Source: G965232465 sp965276005 (GTDB lineage: Bacteria; Pseudomonadota; Alphaproteobacteria; JAQWUY01). From it: 64,000 bases of DNA. The notes beneath the pieces are model-generated. The model did not search any database. It saw only the letters and a list, made by a program, of their open reading frames with translations, and was not told the DNA's origin. The stretch is from assembly GCA_965276005.1 (NCBI GenBank), contig OZ254962.1, forward strand, positions 806,001 to 870,000, written 5' to 3'. Of this stretch, positions 61,890-64,000 are shown piece by piece; within the stretch, counting starts at the first letter, position 1; every line of letters starts with the position of its first letter. The position numbers and the translations under genes are program-made.

Positions 61890-62597
61890 CTAGCATACGG
61901 TGGTAAAGGTGCCACGCCCGTTTAGTACCCGGGCAAATTCGCCCTCTTTGTGGATAGAAAATACCAAAATAGGCGTACACTTATCACGACACAAGCTAAT
62001 CGCAGACGCATCCATCACCCGTAAATCATTGGACAGCACCTGTTTATAGGACACCGTATCATAGCGGGTGGCGTCGCTGTGGTGTTTGGGGTCTTTGTCG
62101 TATACCCCGTCTACATTGGTACCCTTCAACAACGCATCACAGTCCATTTCCGATGCCCGTAATGCTGCCGCTGTGTCGGTGGTAAAATAAGGGTTGCCAA
62201 TACCGGCGGCAAATATGACCACTCTGCCTTTTTGCATGTGGCGAATGGCACGGCGGCGGATATAAGGTTCACAGACATTTTGCATGGGAATTGCCGATAG
62301 GACTCGGGTGTCGACCGCCAACGATTCCAGTGCCGACTGCATACCAAGTGCATTCATAACGGTAGCAAGCATACCCATAAAATCTGCCGAAGTGCGATCC
62401 ATACCGTTTGCCGCCCCTGCGACCCCACGAAATATATTGCCACCGCCAATAACCAAGCAAATTTCCGTCCCCGAATCCTTAGCCGATTTTACCTCAGACG
62501 CCACCCGGTCGAGCATGTGCGTATCGAGACCGTACTCCCGCTTGCCCATCAAAGCCTCACCAGAAATTTTTAACAACACCCGTTTTAATTTTGCCAT
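61890..62597 (-). CDS. pyrH: Uridylate kinase
   Basis: A UMP kinase of 235 residues. VLLKISGEALMG starts the protein, followed by ICLVIGGGNIFRG, DRTSADFMGMLATVMN, and the GTGNPYFTTDTAA-type stretch reading GIGNPYFTTDTAAALRA. I start at MAKLKR (62597); the upstream codons in the same frame are not conserved. It begins the transcript unit after the tsf terminator. Confidence 0.96.
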   Translation of the reverse strand: MAKLKRVLLKISGEALMGKREYGLDTHMLDRVASEVKSAKDSGTEICLVIGGGNIFRGVAGAANGMDRTSADFMGMLATVMNALGMQSALESLAVDTRVLSAIPMQNVCEPYIRRRAIRHMQKGRVVIFAAGIGNPYFTTDTAAALRASEMDCDALLKGTNVDGVYDKDPKHHSDATRYDTVSYKQVLSNDLRVMDASAISLCRDKCTPILVFSIHKEGEFARVLNGRGTFTTVC

Positions 62598-62651
62598 CTT
62601 TTCTACCCGTGATTGAAATTTTATATACTGGAATATATGCGGTATTTTATA

Positions 62652-62682
62652 AAAAAAGCGTTGTACAAACAACGCTTTTTTT
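62652..62682 (-). terminator. Intrinsic terminator after tsf
   Basis: AAAAAAGCGTTG and CAACGCTTTTTT form a perfect 12 bp stem around a 6-base loop, ending in a T run on the minus strand. It lies directly behind tsf. On the plus strand it could also work, although no plus gene ends here. Confidence 0.9.
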
Positions 62683-62689
62683 ATTTGTT

Positions 62690-63604
62690 TTAGCCCCCGA
62701 TTGTTTTTGCCACTTCTTCGGCAAAATTTTCTTGTTTTTTCTCGATACCTTCGCCAAGTACAAAACTGACAAAGCCAGTGATGGTAATGTCTGTACCTAG
62801 TTGTTTGGCTTTTTCGGCGACAACTTGCGAGACCTTTTTGTCCGTGTCCATAACAAATGCTTGCTGTTGTAAGACAATTTCTTGTTTAAACTTCCGCATC
62901 CGTCCTTCGATCATTTTTTCGACGATATTGGCGGGCTTGCCTTCTGCTAAGGCTTGTTCGGTTAAGAATGTGCGTTCCTTGTCGACAACCGCCGCATCCA
63001 CATCCGCATCGGTGTTAAACAGTGGTTTTGCCGCCGCTATGTGCATGGCAATATGTTTGCCTAGTGTGGACAGGGCGTCCGCATCCGCCGTCGATTCTAG
63101 CCCTACGATAACGCCCACTTTGCCCAAGCCGTCCGCTAGTGCAGTGTGGACATAAGATCCGATGACACCGTTTTTTACGCTCAGCGATGCAGCACGGCGA
63201 AAACTCTGGTTTTCACCGATGGTGGCGATGTTATCGGTTAAAGTATCGGCAACGGTTTTGCCATTTGCCATCGCCGCCTGTAACATATCCGCCTCAGCTG
63301 TAGTTACGGCAATGCGAGCCACCTCTGATACGAAGTTTTGAAATATATCGTTACGGGCGACAAAATCGGTTTCGGCATTGACTTCCACGACCGCCCCACT
63401 GGTGCCGTCAATTGCCACGCCGACAAGCCCTTCTGCCGCTACTCGTGCGGATTTTTTGGACGCCGCCGCCATACCTTTTTTGCGTAACTCATCGACCGCC
63501 GCATCAAAATCGCCGTTGGTTGCGGTCAATGCTTTTTTGCAATCCATCATACCCGCACCGGTTTGCTCCCGAAGTTTTTTTACTAATCCCGCTGTAATAG
63601 CCAT
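62690..63604 (-). CDS. tsf: Translation elongation factor Ts
   Basis: A protein of 304 residues, the guanine-nucleotide exchange factor of EF-Tu. The N-terminal VKKLREQTGAGMMDCKKAL, the core VVEVNAETDFVARND and the C-terminal dimerisation parts are present. I start at MAITAG (63604), with AGGA 8 bases before; the frame's earlier Met at 63619 is less likely. It follows the rpsB-like gene by 71 bases. Confidence 0.96.
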   Translation of the reverse strand: MAITAGLVKKLREQTGAGMMDCKKALTATNGDFDAAVDELRKKGMAAASKKSARVAAEGLVGVAIDGTSGAVVEVNAETDFVARNDIFQNFVSEVARIAVTTAEADMLQAAMANGKTVADTLTDNIATIGENQSFRRAASLSVKNGVIGSYVHTALADGLGKVGVIVGLESTADADALSTLGKHIAMHIAAAKPLFNTDADVDAAVVDKERTFLTEQALAEGKPANIVEKMIEGRMRKFKQEIVLQQQAFVMDTDKKVSQVVAEKAKQLGTDITITGFVSFVLGEGIEKKQENFAEEVAKTIGG

Positions 63605-63675
63605 TGTAGTATTCCTCAAATAAATAAAGTGTTCTCAGATTGTAAAGGAAGGTTTTTCCCTTTACCCATTTAAAA

Positions 63676-64000
63676 TTATGCAGTTTGTTGTACAGGATTT
63701 TCCTCTGTAACAGGATTTTCCTCTGTAACAGGCACTTCCGCCGCCGGGGTGTCTGCTGTTACTGGTATTTCCTCTACCACTGGTATTTCTGCCGCCACCG
63801 GGGTTTCGTCTACCACTGGTATTTCTGCCGCCACCGGGGTTTCGTCTACCGCTGGCGGTTCTGCCGCCACTGGCGTTTCGTCTACCGCTGGCGGTTCTGC
63901 CGCCGCTGGCGTTTCGTCTACCGCTGGCGGTTCTGCCGCCGCAGGGGCTAGGGACTGTTCGGTAATGTCTTCAGACTCGCCTACATCTCCGCCCTTTGCC
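63676..64000 (-). CDS. rpsB: Probable ribosomal protein S2, repetitive C-terminal tail only
   Basis: The last 108 codons of a gene that continues past the window edge. It sits where rpsB always lies, directly before tsf. After GKGGDVGESED the tail holds about five tandem 12-residue units of the form AAEPPAVDETPV, then EIPVVDETPV variants, and ends in two copies of VTEENP. Alphaproteobacterial S2 proteins often have acidic Ala/Glu-rich C-terminal extensions, but this one is long and strictly periodic. The S2 domain itself is not in view, so the name rests on position. Confidence 0.65.
   Translation of the reverse strand, partial: AKGGDVGESEDITEQSLAPAAAEPPAVDETPAAAEPPAVDETPVAAEPPAVDETPVAAEIPVVDETPVAAEIPVVEEIPVTADTPAAEVPVTEENPVTEENPVQQTA

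Overview
The window is one contiguous piece of an alphaproteobacterial chromosome of moderate GC content. The lineage call rests on gene content and synteny. The envelope cluster runs rpsB-tsf-pyrH-frr-uppS-cdsA-dxr-rseP-bamA-ompH-lpxD-fabZ-lpxA-lpxI-lpxB, and uses LpxI rather than LpxH. aroQ-accB-accC are adjacent. A PCu(A)C/SCO/TlpA copper-delivery set sits behind xseA. The cell has an outer membrane with lipid A and a rod-shape system (mreBCD-mrdA-rodA). Sugar-scavenging genes, a sulfatase fossil and an invasin-like adhesin suggest a host-associated or gut lifestyle; that is inference.

Layout. 1-866: a tandemly duplicated small coiled-coil gene (DUF1640 type) whose duplicated unit carries the tail of rodA. 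830-6208 (-): rodA, mrdA, mreD, mreC, mreB. 6320-12504: rpoN, pdxY and mutS, with seven copies of a ~127 bp multi-hairpin repeat in the gaps. mutS is flanked by oppositely oriented arrays of it. 12511-18173: a LysE-like exporter, pdxH, an AEC permease, xseA and the copper operon. 18296-22311 (-): part of a homoprotocatechuate meta-cleavage pathway (hpaE, hpaD, gabD-like). 22492-32481: phnP-like hydrolase, tRNA-Phe, and a sugar ABC operon with two tandem binding proteins, a GH172-type enzyme and a mutarotase, facing a Gfo/Idh/MocA dehydrogenase and a sulfatase remnant. 32858-35497: S9 peptidase and bluB. 35589-37955: an AT-rich single-chain restriction-modification enzyme. 38121-41928: aroQ-accBC, a HigB-like toxin with an unfamiliar partner, and a CinA-domain protein. 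42145-49070: two DUF2271 paralogues, an inverse autotransporter with a 13-C tract that currently puts it out of frame, a decayed toxin-antitoxin pair, tRNA-Leu and a PepSY-flavodoxin-reductase fusion. 49265-64000 (-): the lipid A/Bam/isoprenoid/translation cluster, interrupted between rseP and bamA by a YhdJ-like adenine methyltransferase and a small partner gene.

The strongest candidates for new biology are: (1) the multi-hairpin repeat family, whose stems are conserved while loops vary, including one copy with a regrown hairpin tip; (2) the poly-C, apparently phase-variable inverse autotransporter, whose promoter spacer is itself homopolymeric; (3) two sigma70-type promoters placed so that xseA and the PepSY reductase would be made from leaderless or nearly leaderless mRNAs. 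All calls come from reading the sequence and family knowledge; no database search was run.
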